DNA of 64,000 nucleotides from Erinaceus europaeus (lineage: Eukaryota > Chordata > Mammalia > Eulipotyphla > Erinaceidae), in contig NC_080179.1 in assembly GCF_950295315.1 (NCBI RefSeq), positions 67,821,961 to 67,885,960 of the forward strand, read 5' to 3'. Shown piece after piece: positions 42,706 through 51,434 of this stretch (positions are counted from its first letter, which is position 1; each line of letters opens with the position of its first letter). Below the pieces are notes generated by a model, which worked only from the letters and a program-made list of their open reading frames with translations, was not told where the DNA came from and searched no databases. The position numbers and the translations under genes are program-made.

Positions 42706-42860
42706 ATGCAGTATCGCTTAAGAGTGCTATAAGGCGTTTGGAGGCTGGCACTAGTTGTGTTTTCAGTCTGGAACATGGCAATGGCTGAAAATGAGCACAT
42801 CTCTGAGGTACCTATGCCATATTCCTCTCTATTGCTTCTATTTTCAAAATACATACATAC

Positions 42861-42975
42861 TGGGCAGGGGTAGATAGCATAATGGTTATGCAAACAGACT
42901 CTCATGCCTGAGGCTCCAAAGTCCCAGGTTCAATCCCCTGCGCCACCATAAACCGGAGTTGAATAGTGCTCTGGT
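42861..42975 (+). mobile_element. SINE-C
   Basis: GGGCAGGGGTAGATAGCATAATGG, TATGCAAACAGACTCTCATGCC, CCCAGGTTCAATCCCC and ACCATAAACCGGAGTTGAAT. AAAATACATACATAC flanks it on both sides, with an expanded (CATA)n on the right. Used as the reference SINE-C copy. Confidence 0.93.
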
Positions 42976-43021
42976 TGAAAAAAAAATACATACATACATA
43001 CATACATACTTAAAAGTGTGC

Positions 43022-43135
43022 CCCAGGCAGGTGAGACAGCATAATGGTTCTGCAGAAGACTCTCATGTCTGAGGCTCTGAAGTCCCAAATTCAATCCTGA
43101 GCACCACCATAAACCAGAGCTGAACAGTACTCTCT
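43022..43135 (+). mobile_element. SINE-C, second copy in tandem
   Basis: GGTGAGACAGCATAATGGTTC, GACTCTCATGTCTGAGGCTC, AAATTCAATCC, ACCATAAACCAGAGCTGAAC. It lies about 45 bp after the first copy, same strand. Confidence 0.88.
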
Positions 43136-43149
43136 GTATCTTTCCCTCT

Positions 43150-43196
43150 GTATCTGTGTGTGTATGTGTGTGTGTGTGCGTGTGCGTGTGTGTAGT
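43150..43196. repeat. (GT)n microsatellite
   Basis: GT run with C interruptions, in the tail region of the SINE-C. Confidence 0.9.
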
Positions 43197-44010
43197 TTGT
43201 GCTCTGTCTCCCAGTAAAGAACTATGTTTAGTCAATATTATTTTATAATAACTGATGTTAAGTCTGAAATTATGTTAACACCTACCCTCTGGGAATGGTG
43301 TGATGATCCACTGGACTGGATATTTTTTGTTGTCCCTTCATATCCTCAACAACAGGTGGTATTTCCTGTTCCAGGACTTGGCATAATAATAGTAGGTGAG
43401 AGAGGTGTGAGAAGATTAAGGTTATGTTCTTCTGGGCTCCCTTCTTGCCTCATCACACAGTTGATGGAAGGCAACTCTATCCATTCATCCACCTGTCTAC
43501 CTACCTATGTACCTATTTACCTGTCTATAATGCTTTCTTGTCTTCACTCCTCCCCAGCCCCCCACACACTTCCTATAACCACTCTCCTCTCCTTCATTCC
43601 TTCAAGTCTAAAGGTAGTGAGAGTGTCACTGGACGCCAGGCATAACAGTAACCTGGCAGTTTTCAACACATCTTGTGGCCATCCCCTTTATCAAGTTCAT
43701 ATTTTCTTTCCCAAGATCCTAATGCTGGTATCCCTCTAATAAGCATCATACAAAACAAAACATTTAGAGCAAAAGAAGAGAGGTAGGATAGAACCCTTCA
43801 GTGAAAAAAGTGTCCGTAGAGACAGATAAGAGTAACTTACTTCCTATTTTGCTTACGTCTTCAAGTGGGAGAGTGAACCTTACATTTCACTAAAAGAAAG
43901 AGAGAAGACATCGCATGTGAGGAGGATTTTCTAGTTGAGATGGGTTAGGTTACACCTCTCTTTTCCCTTTGTATAGTTACTTTTATTAGGTAAAACTCTA
44001 TTTTACAAGA
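43197..44010. other. No recognised feature
   Basis: A 171-codon plus frame (43224-43739) is open but low in complexity in part (CTAC-like run at 43485-43530) and has no domain I recognise; I do not call it a gene. Confidence 0.4.
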
Positions 44011-44011
44011 C

Positions 44012-44300
44012 AGGGAAGAGCCAGTCAGTAGAACACCCCCCTAGAGTGTACACATTACCATACACAAAGACCCAGGTTCAAGTCCTCAGTCCCCACCTGC
44101 AGGTGGGAAGCTTCATGAGTGGTAAAGAAATACTACAGGTATCTCTCATTCTCCATTTCATCTCTCTCATCATTTCTCTATAAAAAAAAAGAAGAAGAAA
44201 GAAAGAGAGAGAAAGAAAGAAAGGGCTGTTAGGAACAGTGGATTCTTTGTGCAGATACCAAGCCCCAGATACAGTTTTAGTGACAATAATAAAACATAAA
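44012..44300 (+). mobile_element. SINE-B with 3' extension
   Basis: GCCAGTCAGTAGAACACC head, GGTTCAAGTCCTCAG B box, CACCTGCAGGTGG body, AAGAAAGAAAG joint and GGAACAGTGGATTCTTTGTG extension. Confidence 0.8.
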
Positions 44301-44990
44301 AGGAATCCAAGGCAAGGGTAGGAATGAACATTATAAAAGCCATTGGACCTGCAGTAGAAGTTTATCAGTTCTAAATTTCTGTGCATGTGCTGAGCTTTTA
44401 TTCAAGCAGGAGAATGAAATACAGTTGATTGGTTTGAGTGTTTCTTTTCAATTCTAGACTGGGAACTTTTTAAAAATAGTTTCTTCTTCATGACTGGTAG
44501 AATGACTTCTTAAAAATGGGCATTTATAGTTAAAATCTCCTGGTCACCTGGGTTTAGCTGACATGGAAATAGTAATTTCAAGAGAGTAACTCAAAGGAAT
44601 AGAGAAATCATTTCGAGGGGGTAGAGAAAAAAGGGCCAGTTTTTGTGGTATACTTTTTTTTTTTTAAAGTCAAAGCCTGTGGGGACATTATTCATTCAAC
44701 AGCTGTTTGTTGGCCTCAACTGTCCTTGGTACTAAAACTTGAAAAAAATAAATAAAAGACTCAGGATTTAGTGAGGAGACAGATGAGCAGGCAGTGATAA
44801 CACAGTATGAATAATGCCTCAGCAGAGTTAATTTTGCATGAAGTGTTAAGAACAGACCTAAACCACTGATGTCCAAAGTAGGGGGAGAGTAGGCCAGTCC
44901 TATGAGGTGACCTTACAGAGAAACTGGAATGTGGACAAGGAGGCTGCGGAGTAACACGTCCAGGGAATGGTATGGGGAAAAGCAAATTGT
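44301..44990. other. No recognised feature
   Basis: Unplaced; a T run lies at 44656-44666. Confidence 0.4.
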
Positions 44991-44991
44991 A

Positions 44992-45105
44992 AGAGCAGGT
45001 AGAGAGCATAGTGATTACGCAAAAAAAATTTCCACGTCTGAGGCTCAGAAATCCCAGGTTCAATGCTAGGCACTGTCACAAACCAGAACTGAGCATTGAT
45101 CACTT
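44992..45105 (+). mobile_element. SINE-C
   Basis: GCAGGTAGAGAGCATAGTG, ATTACGCAAAAAAAATTTCC, CCCAGGTTCAATGC, CACAAACCAGAACTGAGC; moderately diverged. Confidence 0.82.
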
Positions 45106-45185
45106 GGATAATGTACTATTGTGACATGTGTTTAACCCAGGTGCAAGTCTGGTTCCTACTTCAATAAAGGAAACTTTGGTCTGTT

Positions 45186-45198
45186 CTCTCTCTGTCTG

Positions 45199-45241
<43 letters not shown>

Positions 45242-45262
45242 TCTCTCTCCCTCTACCTCTAT
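45186..45262. repeat. (CT)n tract
   Basis: Long CT run with minor interruptions, followed by an A run; it may be the tail of an unplaced SINE that starts near 45140. Confidence 0.9.
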
Positions 45263-45775
45263 TTCTCTAAAAAAAAAAAAATTAAAATGAGAAAAAAAAT
45301 AAATGAAAAAGAAAGAAAAGAGGGAAGAGGAAGCAAACTGTGAAAGAGCTCCGCTCGGAGCGCAGTGCGTGTGCTGTGATGTAACAGCCAGGAGACTGGG
45401 CTGGGGGTGAAGGGTAGAGAGAAGTGGCCAAGGCTGAGGTCACAGAGGACTGTAGATCATGCAGAGGAAGCAAAGAGAAGGGGCAGTCACATCTGTGCCT
45501 TCAGAGTAACCACTAAGCCTCCGGGCTAGGTCAGAAGAAGGCACCATTGGATAATCTAGTCAGCAGACCACTGAGGTTAGACCAGTATGAGTCCCGGCAA
45601 AAGTCTCTGGCCTCAGAAAAATGTTGTCACAAGCAAAAGCAGCTAGTGGGAAGGAAGGTCTTAGGAAAGAATTGGCCACCTCATCCAAAAAGAATTCATT
45701 TTCTCTTTATTTTGAATGGTTTTAATTTTATAGATAATCCATTGTGAATGACAACCAAAAGGCTGAACATTTGCC
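45263..45775. other. No recognised feature
   Basis: Contains a short palindromic GCTCCGCTCGGAGC at about 45348-45361. Otherwise unplaced. Confidence 0.4.
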
Positions 45776-45777
45776 TC

Positions 45778-45888
45778 TATGGGAATATGGCCCAAAAATT
45801 CTTTTGGGGGTGCAGAAGATGGGAGTTCTGACTTCCGTAATTGCTTCTCCACTGGGTGTTTGCAGATTGATCCATACCCCCAGACTGT
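45778..45888 (-). mobile_element. L1-X fragment
   Basis: GGGGTGCAGAAGATGGGAG, TCCGTAATTGCTTCTCC and GATCCATACCCCCAGAC are the reversed common block. Confidence 0.72.
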
Positions 45889-45904
45889 TAAAAGATTTAT
45901 TTTA

Positions 45905-45906
45905 TT

Positions 45907-45947
<41 letters not shown>
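45905..45947. repeat. (CT)n microsatellite
   Basis: About 20 CT units ending at GTGAGAAAGAGAGAG. Confidence 0.95.
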
Positions 45948-45950
<3 letters not shown>

Positions 45951-45964
45951 GAAAGAGAGAGACC

Positions 45965-46258
45965 AGGGGAGTCGGGCTGTAGCGCAGTGGGTTAAGCGCA
46001 GGTGGCACAAAGCGCAAGGACCGGTGTAAGAATCCCTCCCGGTTCAAGCCCCCAGCTCCCCACCTGCAGGGGGGTCGTTTCACAAGTGGTGAAGCAGGCC
46101 TGCAGGTGTCTATCTTTCTCTCCCCCTCTGTCTTCCCCTCCTCTCTCCATTTCTCTGTGTCCTATCCAACAACAACGACATCAATGATGACTACAACAAT
46201 AAAACAGCAAGGGCAACAAAAGGGAATAAATAAATAATAAAAAATATTAAAAAAGAAA
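45965..46258 (+). mobile_element. SINE-A
   Basis: AGGGGAGTCGGGCTGTAGCG head, GTGGGTTAAGCGCAGG, CGGTTCAAGCCCCC B box, complete tail GGCAACAAAAGGGAATAAAT. GAAAGAGAGAGACC occurs on both sides and is probably the target duplication. Good reference copy. Confidence 0.93.
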
Positions 46259-46274
46259 GAAAGAGAGAGACCGG

Positions 46275-46360
46275 CACACTGACTGGTTGTAGCATATGGT
46301 GGTACCTCAAGCAGGCATAGTCCTATCCTCTTATACACTGAGAGATCTTTCCAGCCCAAT
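46275..46360 (-). mobile_element. Diverged SINE head, SINE-C-like
   Basis: GGTGGTACCTCAAGCAGGC and GAGATCTTTCCAGCCC resemble a reversed B box and head; weak. Confidence 0.4.
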
Positions 46361-46562
46361 TATATGAACTTTTAGGACTTGTCATAGGATTAAATGTTGG
46401 CAAGAGTCACATCTCTCTTTCTCCCCATTTCATGCTTAGCTTCTTAGGGTAAGCACAGAATATATTCAACCATTATATATGAACAAATAGTGCTAAGCAT
46501 ATTTTGCCTATCTTAAGAAAGCTGATACCTTGTGCCTAAGAAGAAAGGCTTTCCACTAAGCA

Positions 46563-46778
46563 GAACTTGGACTGGAGTTGGTGTATTGCACCAAAGTAAA
46601 AGACTCTGGGGTGGGGGGGAGGGTTGGGGTCCTGGATCATGATGTCAGAGGAGGACCTAGTGGGTGTTGAATTGTTATGTGCAAAACTGGGAAAGGTTAT
46701 GTATGTACATACTATTATATTTTACTATCAACCGTAAACCATTAATCCCTCAATAAAGAAATGTTTTAAAAAAGAAAG
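46563..46778 (+). mobile_element. L1 3' UTR, 5' truncated
   Basis: GAACTTGGACTGGAGTTGG, GCACCAAAGTAAAAGACTC, a G-rich run, GGAGGACCTAGTGGG, and CATTAATCCCTCAATAAAG. Close to the copy at 17.0 kb. Confidence 0.87.
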
Positions 46779-46789
46779 GTTGTCTTTCT

Positions 46790-46974
46790 TTTTTAAAATT
46801 TTTATTTATTTATTTTCCCTTTTGTTGCCCTTGTTTCTTATTGTTGTTGTAGTTATTGTTATTGTTGTTACTGATGTTGTCGTTGTCAGATAGGACAGAG
46901 AGAAATGGAGAGAGGAGGGGAAGACAGAGAGGGGGGAGAAAGACAGACACCTGCAGACCTTCACCACCTGTTGG
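46790..46974 (-). mobile_element. SINE-A, 5' truncated
   Basis: TTTTGTTGCCCTTGTTTC tail, AGATAGGACAGAGAGAAATGG, ending near CACCTGCAGACCTTCACC. Confidence 0.88.
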
Positions 46975-47144
46975 CATTTATCTAATGTCAAAACATCACC
47001 TGCTTTGTTAGCAGACTCTTTAGGAGGACCTGTGGCATGTTGTATGCAGGGACAAATCTGTCTCCATGTGTCACGGTCACACTTTCTACATAGCAGAAAG
47101 CACTGAGCTAGGCAGTCCAGTCCAGGGTGTCTACACCTGGTGCA

Positions 47145-47570
47145 TATATAGACTCAGGAAAAGTTGGTAAAACCTACTTTTAAAAAAATTTTATTTATAA
47201 AATGGAAACACTGACAAGACCATAGGATAAGACTGGTACAATTCCACACAATTCCCACCACAGAATTCTGTATCCCATCCCCTCCCCTGAAAGCTTTCCT
47301 ATTCTTTATCCCTCTGGGAGTATGGACTCAAGGTCATTGTGGGATGCAGAAGGTGGAAGGTCTGGCTTCTGTAATTGCTTCCCCGATGAACATGGGTGTT
47401 GACAGGTGAATCCATACTCCCAGCTTGGGTAAAACCTACTCTGATGTTCCAATAGCTCCCCCTTAACTAAATTACATTAATGAAAAATATAGCAGTTAAT
47501 AAGCAGGTGGATGTAACTCAATGGATAAAGGTATTTAATGTATATGGCATGTCCCCGTCAAGCTGTCCCT
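47145..47570 (+). repeat. Dispersed duplicate segment, copy 1
   Basis: GGAAAAGTTGGTAAAAC, then after an L1-X insert CCCCTTAACTAAATTACATTAAT, ATAGCAGTTAA, AAGCAGGTGGAT and a SINE-D-like GGATAAAGG. The same order is found at 50815-50894 continued at 53413-53480. Confidence 0.65.
47180..47427 (-). mobile_element. L1-X 3' end, 13-bp target duplication
   Basis: GGTAAAACCTACT at 47167-47179 and 47428-47440. Reverse landmarks: AATTCCCACCACAGAATTCTG, CCTCTGGGAGTATGGACTC, CTGTAATTGCTTCCCC, CCATACTCCCAG. Short 5'-truncated LINE end with exact flanks. Confidence 0.92.
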
Positions 47571-47977
47571 GAAGGTGTGGGAACTGCAGTTCAAGTTCAT
47601 CCAAGTTGCCTGGTCTGTTAGTCCTGACTGTGTTAGGAATCCATCCTGAAAAGGGCCTGCTGTGCAGCAATCATGTTGTCTGACCATATTGAACGGGAGC
47701 TACTGGATGAGTGATCATGTTGGGTATCCATGTCTTGCTGGGCCTGCTGTGAGAGCGATCACATTGTGTGCAATTGTGTAGCCTCCGTGGGAATTTACTT
47801 CTATGGATCAGGCAACAGGGTAGAGGAGAAGTCAATCATTGTTCCTGCTCTGGATGGATGGCTTTCCCACTGAAAGCTAGCACCCGCATCTATGTTATAA
47901 AGCGCATCTTTGACTTGGGGATGATGATGAAGTTGGCATTCTCAGTTTCAATTATTTGGGGAACATCTCTCTTCTTA
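47571..47977. other. No recognised feature
   Basis: A 107-codon frame (47768-48091) starts here and runs into the ERV-1 LTR, so it is not a conserved unit. No repeat placed. Confidence 0.4.
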
Positions 47978-47983
47978 GTACCT
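47978..47983. repeat. 6-bp target duplication, left of ERV-1
   Basis: GTACCT, repeated at 50571-50576. Confidence 0.92.
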
Positions 47984-48402
47984 TGTTGGTATGCTTCTAA
48001 AAACCCCTTCTGTTTCATTAGTTTAATCCCCCCTGCTTCACACTATTCTATTTACATAACCACTTCATTCTATTTACATAACTTCTGTTAACAAGCACCA
48101 CCTTCCCTCCAGGGCATTGGTGGTTTAGTGGTAGAATTCTCACCTGCTCTGCCCCCTCTCCTAGTCATACCCTGATTTTCACCAGTCACTTTTCTCTCTA
48201 CCTTCTCTGCGCCGCGTCCTGTTCCCACCCTACTGGGCTAGTATATTTAGAAGGACAAGATTGTAGTTTTTAGTTTAGTTTAGCTTAGCTTGGTATAGAT
48301 TGCGCTGCGTCCTGCATGAATAAAGAGATACTGCCTACAGCTCAACCATGAGTCCCTGGTCGTCTGTTACCCGCCCGTGAAGCCAGCCCGGCGAAAACAA
48401 CA
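47984..48402 (+). promoter_or_regulatory. ERV-1 5' LTR
   Basis: TGTTGGTATGCTTC to GCGAAAACAACA. U3 has a repeated TTCTATTTACATAAC, a tRNA-Gly-like segment (48114-48147), a TATA-like AGTATATTTAG near 48239 and a TTTAGTTTAGCTTAGCTTGG run. AATAAA at about 48320 is the likely polyadenylation signal. The U5 end GTCTGTTACCCGCCCGTGAAG is shared with the other LTRs. Confidence 0.92.
48114..48147 (+). other. tRNA-Gly 5' half inside the LTR
   Basis: GCATTGGTGGTTTAGTGG and following bases to CTGC match the first 34 nt of tRNA-Gly(GCC) at 32 of 34 positions (differences at 13 and 29), by comparison with the mature tRNA from memory. The match includes the A box (TGGTTTAGTGG) and ends in the anticodon loop. 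The rest of the tRNA, including the B box, is absent, so it is not a tRNA gene. Present also in the right LTR. Confidence 0.85.
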
Positions 48403-48405
48403 TAA

Positions 48406-48425
48406 TGGCGCCTACAACGTGGGAC
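48406..48425 (+). other. ERV-1 primer-binding site
   Basis: TGGCGCCTACAACGTGGGAC, three bases after the LTR. It fits the lysine tRNA (1,2) site except for an extra TA after TGGCGCC and one G-to-A change. The same extra TA is in ERV-2. Confidence 0.82.
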
Positions 48426-48475
48426 TGGACCTGCGCAACTCCCAGATAAGTGAAGACTTTGCATACCTATGCACT

Positions 48476-48799
48476 ATGATCTTCTCTTCTACTTATGAAG
48501 AGGTTTGCCAAAGCCTCTTCTGTTTCATCATGAGACAGTTACTCTGTCTCTGGAACATTTTGCTCTGGGCCACACTTTGTTTCCCTGACTGGGAACTTTG
48601 GTTTCTTGTGATCCTAATCATAGAGCTTGGGAGATGCACTGAGATTTCTCCTTGGACTTTCTGGATTCCCTCTCCCATGTTTCCTGAGGAAAAGGACTAC
48701 ATTTTGCTCCGGGCCACAATTTGGTTCTTTATGACCGTAATCGTAGACCTTGGGATATGCATGGGGATTTCCACTGGGACTTTCTGGACTTCTTCTTGA
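48476..48799 (+). CDS. Short ORF of ERV-1, 107 codons, function unknown
   Basis: First ATG after the primer-binding site. The product is hydrophobic and tryptophan-rich (LLCLWNILLWATLCF, then ELWFLVILIIEL, then IWFFMTVIVDLGICMG), suggestive of membrane segments. It contains an internal duplication because the DNA is repeated in tandem (48557-48700 and 48701-48823). The first ~35 residues are recognisable in ERV-2 (FSS..EE...WNI.LW.TL.F). I recognise no retroviral domain. It may be a vestige of a gene or only a conserved leader sequence; translation is unproven. Confidence 0.4.
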   Translation: MIFSSTYEEVCQSLFCFIMRQLLCLWNILLWATLCFPDWELWFLVILIIELGRCTEISPWTFWIPSPMFPEEKDYILLRATIWFFMTVIVDLGICMGISTGTFWTSS

Positions 48800-48823
48800 A
48801 TGTTTCCCATGGAGAAGGACTAC
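48557..48823 (+). repeat. Tandem repeat inside ERV-1
   Basis: ATTTTGCTCTGGGCCACA begins unit 1 (144 bp) and ATTTTGCTCCGGGCCACA unit 2 (123 bp); both end GAAAAGGACTAC-like. Unit 2 lacks about 21 bp. ERV-2 has at most one unit start. Confidence 0.85.
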
Positions 48824-49239
48824 TTTAATTTGAGGAACATTCTCGAGTACCCTGGCAGTCCCCAAGAATGGAGACACATGGTTAGTTCTACTCTCCTGAT
48901 TGGATTCTTTGTTCGATGGGAAGACGCTTTTAAAAGTAGATGCCTGAAGCAATACAGCAGAAACAGTCAGAAGCACCCCAAATGGAATTTCGAGAAGCTT
49001 TTTGGACTAGGACGCCCTCCGGGGACTCTTGATGCTACATGGTGAGATCTGTTTCTTAAGAGAGTGATTTGAATGACTGGATTTTTGTTTGACATTGACT
49101 TAAAAAAAAAAATGCTGGACGCAGCCATGATTTCTAGAGACATCCAGAAACAATCCAAAAAATGTTTTCCTCCTTTGATTTATTTTTTTAAGTCTTGGCA
49201 TAAATCTGAAATGTTTAATCCTGAAACGGTATAAGTTAT

Positions 49240-49291
49240 GGGCAGGGCAGATAGTGCAATGATTATGTTAATTATTCTCATGCCTGAGGCT
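49240..49291 (+). other. SINE-C-like head within ERV-1
   Basis: GGGCAGGGCAGATAGTGCAATG, ATTATG and CTCATGCCTGAGGCTT follow the SINE-C head. The equivalent stretch in ERV-2 (52367-52412) is GATTACACAATGGCTATGC...ACTCATGACTGAGG. It breaks off before the B box. Confidence 0.65.
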
Positions 49292-49845
49292 TCTACCGTG
49301 GTTCTTCTGTTTACCTTTCCACATTTTATTGAGTTTAAACTGTTTCAACAACTTTGAAATCATACTAGAAAGGACTTCCAATTATAATGGAGTTATCAAT
49401 TATAGTAAACTTTTAATCTGCTACAAGTTTTGTTTGAGAAGTAAGTGAATTTCAGCTGTCAAGTCTTCACATGAAAAAGCATCTACTCAAATGGAATTCC
49501 CGGAAATCCATTTGGACCCCTGTTCTCTGACATCGCCCACAAGATGGAATGACTATAACACACCCCCGGAAACCAATGGTGTGACCTGGCACGACCTGAA
49601 GAAACAGATTCACAGACTCCAAAGATCACTCTCTAGAGAAAAGCAGAATTCTGGTGGCCAACATTCCCCATCAAGACAGAAGTACAGCGTTAGTTACATC
49701 CCTTGGCATTTTCTTCCATAGTCATCTACTTTGGACTGACACCTCCATCGGACTTACTGGTACACGCTGCTGTGTTTCTCAAAGACTAACTTCAGCCAGT
49801 TGCCTTGATACTTTATAGAATATGTCCCCTCACCTGCAGGCTCTG

Positions 49846-50012
49846 TCCCCAGAGGTATAAAACTCCCCCTCCTTGTTAGGTTATGCCCACAGAGGCAGGA
49901 AACGCCCTTTGAGGCAAGAGATGCCCCCAGAGGCATGAAGCGTTCCCAGAGGCAAGAAATGCCCTTTCGCCTGCTAGACCTTGCCCTTTGAGGCAAGAAA
50001 CATTCCCCTTGG
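49846..50012 (+). repeat. GAGGCAAGAAATGCCC-type degenerate tandem repeat
   Basis: About seven or eight imperfect units containing GAGGCA followed by a purine stretch and a CCC or TGCCC block, about 20 bp each, close to the 3' end of the ERV-1 interior. ERV-2 has three or four such units at 52805-52900. Confidence 0.85.
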
Positions 50013-50135
50013 CATCACACTGGTTATTGCTGCTCGCCTATTTTGTTTTCCATGTCTTATGCCAGTTCTTTTGAAAATGCCAGTACGATATAGGTTTATG
50101 TTCACCCCACAATCCTGATACTATGGCCATTAGTT

Positions 50136-50150
50136 AAAAAGAAAGGGGGA
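50136..50150 (+). other. ERV-1 polypurine tract
   Basis: AAAAAGAAAGGGGGA directly before the right LTR; primes plus-strand DNA synthesis in retroelements. Confidence 0.9.
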
Positions 50151-50152
50151 AT

Positions 50153-50570
50153 TGTTGGTATGCTTCTAAACCCCCTTCTGTTTCATTAGTTTAATCCCCC
50201 CTGCTTAACACTATTCTATTTACATAAGCACTTCATTCTATTTACATAACCTCTGTTAACAAGCACCACCTTCCCTCCAGGGCATTGGTGGTTTAGTGGT
50301 AGAATTCTCACCTGCTCCGCCCCCTCTCCTTGTCATACCCTGATTTTCACCAGTCACTTTTCTCTCCACCCTCTCTGCGTCGCATCCTGTTCCCACCCTA
50401 CTGGGCTAGTATATTTATAAGGACAAGATTGTAGTTTTTAGTTTAGTTTAGCTTAGCTTGGTATAGATTGTGCTGCATCCTGCATGAATAAAGAGATACT
50501 GCCTACAGCTCAACCATGAGTCCCTGGTCGTCTGTTACCCACCTGTGAAGCCAGCCTGGCGAAAACAACA
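50153..50570 (+). terminator. ERV-1 3' LTR
   Basis: TGTTGGTATGCTTC to GCGAAAACAACA, 418 bp. Keeps the tRNA-Gly-like segment at 50282-50315 and AATAAA near 50488. Differences from the left LTR are mostly transitions at CpG. Confidence 0.92.
50282..50315 (+). other. tRNA-Gly 5' half inside the 3' LTR
   Basis: Identical in its 34 bases to the segment at 48114-48147. Confidence 0.85.
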
Positions 50571-50576
50571 GTACCT
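50571..50576. repeat. 6-bp target duplication, right of ERV-1
   Basis: GTACCT, as at 47978-47983. Confidence 0.92.
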
Positions 50577-50814
50577 CACACAATGGAGAATTATTTCTGA
50601 TTAGCATAAGGTGGCTCTAAAAGTATAGACCAAAGGCTATGTCAAAATTAACAAATAATATCAAGCTTGAATTCTCTATCTTATTCAAGTGAATGGCCTT
50701 CAGACCCATTCACAGGTTTGTAAAAATAACAAGGAATAATAATCTTGTCAGATAACACAGTGCCAAACAAATAATTTTTTTTCTTTACTAGACTCCTGTC
50801 TGGAAATGATTTTA
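50577..50814. other. No recognised feature
   Basis: AT-rich interval between ERV-1 and the second duplicate segment. Confidence 0.4.
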
Positions 50815-51099
50815 TCACTTAGGAAAAGTTGGTAAAACATCTCCTATTTTCCAGTATTTCCCCCTAACTAAATTACATTAATAAGATAGTAGTTGGGAGT
50901 CAGGCGATAGCACAGCAGGTTAAGCGCAGGTGGCACAAAGCACAAGAACCAGCATAAGGATCCCGGTTCAAGCCCCCAGCTCCCCACCTGCAGGGGAGTC
51001 ACTTCACAGGCGGTGAAGCAGGTCTGCAGGTGTCTATCTTTCTCGCCCCTTCTCTGTCTTCCCCTCCTCTCTCCATTTCTTTCTGCCCTATCTAACAAC

Positions 51100-51360
51100 T
51101 GTTGGTATGTTCCCTTCCCCCTAACCTCTGAGAAGAATTGGTTTGCCCCTTGCTAGTTTTGCGCCCGCTTTCTCCCTTTCCCATATGTTAAGGACGGGCA
51201 GAGTCCCAGCAGCAGCGGCGGAGAGAGGATGATGGAGAAAAGCACATGGTGTGGTGATTTTCCCGTTCGTGAATAAAGATTAAACTGCATTCTCAGCCCA
51301 GCCGTGTGTCTCTGGTCATCTCTGTTACCCGTCCGTGAAGCCAGCCCGGATAAAACAACA
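51100..51360 (+). promoter_or_regulatory. ERV-2 5' LTR
   Basis: TGTTGGTATGTTCC to GATAAAACAACA. Short U3 with AGCAGCAGCGGCGGAGAG, AATAAAG at about 51272, and the shared U5 CTCTGTTACCCGTCCGTGAAG. No tRNA-Gly segment. Confidence 0.9.
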
Positions 51361-51362
51361 TA

Positions 51363-51382
51363 TGGCACCTACAACGTGGGAC
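51363..51382 (+). other. ERV-2 primer-binding site
   Basis: TGGCACCTACAACGTGGGAC: same layout and same extra TA as ERV-1, with one G-to-A change at a CpG. Confidence 0.82.
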
Positions 51383-51434
51383 TGGACCTGTGCATCTCTC
51401 AGATAAGTGAAGACAATTTGGCTACCTGTGTACT

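Larger units (their letters stand above)
47984..50570 (+). mobile_element. ERV-1, complete non-autonomous LTR retrotransposon
   Basis: Two LTRs of 419 and 418 bp (about 17 differences by eye, roughly 96% identity), flanked by a perfect 6-bp duplication, with a lysine-tRNA-like primer-binding site after the left LTR and a purine tract before the right one. The 1.75-kb interior has no recognisable gag, protease, polymerase or envelope domain, so mobility must have depended on another element, as with mouse ETn. Betaretrovirus-like affinity rests on the 6-bp duplication and the lysine-type site. Interior landmarks shared with ERV-2 show one family. Confidence 0.93.

Noticed and set aside
43224..43739. 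171-codon plus-strand frame as a possible gene
   Set aside because: Starts next to a SINE-C and runs through a simple-sequence stretch; no recognisable domain.
47768..48091. 107-codon frame crossing into the ERV-1 LTR
   Set aside because: It spans the insertion point, so it cannot be an ancestral gene, and it has no recognisable domain.
48114..48147. A functional tRNA-Gly gene
   Set aside because: Only the 5' half is present; the anticodon arm is broken, the T arm and B box are missing, and the piece sits within an LTR.
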